Positions 61,940 to 64,000 of a stretch of DNA of 64,000 nt are shown here, piece by piece; the first letter of the stretch is position 1; each line of letters opens with the position of its first letter. A program made the translations under genes and the position numbers. Source of the stretch: Margaritifera margaritifera (Eukaryota > Mollusca > Bivalvia > Unionida > Margaritiferidae); contig JAQPZY010001436.1 of assembly GCA_029931535.1 (NCBI GenBank), forward strand, positions 771,001 through 835,000. The letters run 5' to 3'. The notes beneath the pieces are model-generated. The model did not search any database. It was not told the DNA's origin and was given only the letters and a program-made list of their open reading frames with translations.

Positions 61940-64000
61940 ACTTAGAGCTCACTTTGTCTGTTAAACCTTTGAAACCTTCTGCTAAATTTGAGCGGAAACA
62001 ATTTAAATCTTAAAACAATAGCTGACACAAAAGTCACGGAAATATATTTGCCATTTACTATTATGGGTTTAATGGTCTTATGAAAACTTTAAAATAATCC
62101 ACATGAGTACTTCTCACCATGAGGTATAATATACATCACAAAAATAAGTTTATAATTTATAAGTTTAAAGGTTTTAAATAAGCTTTTATTTTTACAATTT
62201 ATTTATAATATTGCAATAAATACAATACTGGCACTGATTTATCAAGGTTATTCATGAGTACGGGTTACAAGTTGGACAAAAATAGCAGCATTTATACACT
62301 GTCTTTTTCAACATACCTGGAAAGTATGAACGATGTAAGATTTTGTTGAATTCATTCAATACGTACCTGTTCTATCTACTGGTGCAGATGTCTTGATCTT
62401 TCCTGAGTAATCAATTTAAGGACTGTTTTAACAATCGCATCAACAACGCTCATCAGAGCAAAATAAAATGCGTTAGAGTAATATAGAAACTGAGAGAAAT
62501 TATCGACACCTTAGATTTAGTATGTTTCGTATCAGAGGTAAGCACATGTTGCGATTTACCGCTTCACTGACTGGAATGCAAGACCTCTAGTATGAAATAA
62601 TAATTAGCAAGTCTTCACACCCTTTCACTGCCAAAAATGCTTATTCTTTCATAAATTCCATTCGTATTAAAATAAACAGGATTTTTTTCCCTGGCTGTAG
62701 AATGATAATGTTTTCGCTTTTACTACTTTCCAGGTGCTTAAATGGTTTTCCTTTTATTTGTGACGGTAGATATGTATCTTTGCAATTCTCCCTTGTCGTT
62801 TATTCCATGGCTTAGTCCAGCCGCGTTGTTTCTCAAGTAGTATGATCGTAGATATTTAACTCTTATTCAATGCTTTCCTATTTCCCAACTTACTCCAACA
62901 TGTTTATTTGTAATGGACCCACATTTTTTGGATTAATTGATAAACAATGTTCAGACAGAATATGATTCCATGCCCAGTAGCCATTTTTAACACCAGATGA
63001 ACTAGTATCGCCATCAATGATAAGGATACAAGCACATCCATGGGCTGACGGGAAAATGCGTACAGTTGCGTGAACAATAAATAACCACAGTGACATTCAC
63101 ACGTATAAATATTACAGATACGAGAGGACAAAATGACGATCTATACAATCTAGCATTACACATCTTTCTTTTGAAACACTGTATTTGGATTATCATAAAC
63201 CGTTAAACTATCATGGATGGAACACACCTATCTAAACATTTTTAAAACTTAAAACCTCTTCACTTGAAACCACTATTCGAGTGTTTCACATCATTGCAAT
63301 TCACAGACTGAGTAAGAAAATAAAGATCAGAACCCTTTCCGTTGTGAAAACTAATTATTTTACAATTACATTCAATCGTTCTAAATGATCAACTCAAAAG
63401 GTACACATGAAGAAACAAACATTATCAAAAAGCACACCCTACCTTTTATCTTAAAGATCAAATTTAAGCACGGTCTTTGCAGAGGAGATTCACGCTCTAA
63501 ATAGGCTATTTATGTGCACGTAAAACGTCTAATGTACGATCTAAGGACGCTCAACATTAGAAGAGAAAATGTCCAGAGCCTAAAGTATATTCGTTTTCTT
63601 GTCACTATCTCTACTCTGGATTTTCATATAACCCAAATTAATATGAAAATAAGTTTCATCTTGCTCCTTACTTTTTTCAGAATTTAAAACTTATCCTCCC
63701 TTTGCATGAGGGCTTGCGAATTATGTAACGTTGCTGCATGTGAAGCTTGCAGTTACCACTACCAATGTTAACGTCGTGAATTATTGGTACTTGTTAGGGA
63801 ACAGTAGAGCGTCCTCTTTATTAGATTGTTCTTACATACGGGTATTTTAGTGTTGTTTTTATTTTCATGAAGTAACAGAGTACTTCTTTTCTGGAATGTC
63901 TTTTTCAACTTCATAAAGAAAGATTTACCATAATAGTAGAATGGTGTACCCCGCACGCGCGATTTAAACAGATTGGTGTGCCCGACACTATTGGACAGTC
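61940..64000. other. Stretch without recognised gene
   Basis: Minus-strand frames at 62890-63196 overlap one another and resemble nothing known to me. No element or tandem repeat seen up to the window's end. Confidence 0.4.

Overview
This is an AT-rich eukaryotic window with no bacterial gene organisation and no host protein-coding gene that I can recognise. Everything I can name is a transposable-element relic, satellite or simple repeat, or foldback structure. The mix of relics (CR1/L2-like and L1-like LINEs, a related set of mariner elements, tRNA-derived SINEs, a Polinton-type DNA polymerase B relic, short-unit satellites and many long (AT)n and (CT)n tracts) suits an aquatic invertebrate, most likely a mollusc and possibly a bivalve. 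That assignment is inference from repeat style, not from a diagnostic gene.

Layout. 1-1.2 kb: decayed reverse transcriptase of a LINE. 3-5.3 kb: (AT)n and (AAAT)n tracts and two strong palindromes, one of them an almost perfect 67-bp-arm hairpin. 6.0-7.3 kb, minus strand: relic of a protein-primed type DNA polymerase B, as in Polinton/Maverick elements and adintoviruses. 7.6-8.4 kb: short tandem repeats, a tRNA-like segment, an unexplained small ORF ending at a splice-donor-like site, and a (CT)n tract. 11.4-11.7 kb: tRNA-derived SINE. 13.2-14.5 kb: full-length mariner with TIRs and TA target duplication. 15.1-15.4 and 17.2-19.1 kb: two arrays of one 25-bp satellite, separated by about 1.85 kb that contains an L1-like LINE relic. 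19.3-19.4 kb: a 34-bp tandem repeat. 19.5-20.4 kb: LINE ORF1 relic.

23.5-26.8 kb: long but dead LINE ORF2 (endonuclease, reverse transcriptase and a C-terminal Cys/His-rich part). 27.3-29.7 kb: relic of a DNA-transposon-like gene with a Cys-rich N-terminus, framed by inverted repeats. 31.3-31.9 kb: two copies of a tRNA-like repeat. 32.3-32.5 kb: 48-bp tandem repeat. 35-38 kb: microsatellites and a nested inverted-repeat complex. 40.4-40.75 kb: two small tandem arrays. 43.4 kb: hairpin element. 44.6-44.8 kb: second tRNA-derived SINE. 46.2-46.9 kb: LINE endonuclease relic abutting a 3'-truncated mariner (46.9-47.7 kb). 48.3-49.6 kb: microsatellites and a 30-bp tandem repeat. 53.1-57.4 kb: 4.3-kb region bounded by 120-bp inverted repeats with an unrecognised, possibly once coding interior. 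60.0-61.3 kb: third mariner, with both TIRs. 61.6-61.9 kb: 33-bp tandem repeat with a dimeric pattern.

None of the elements appears able to move by itself. Every recognisable ORF carries stops, frameshifts or lost catalytic residues. The most interesting items are the 4.3-kb inverted-repeat-bounded region, the two-block satellite with linked variant units, the polymerase B relic, and the foldback elements.
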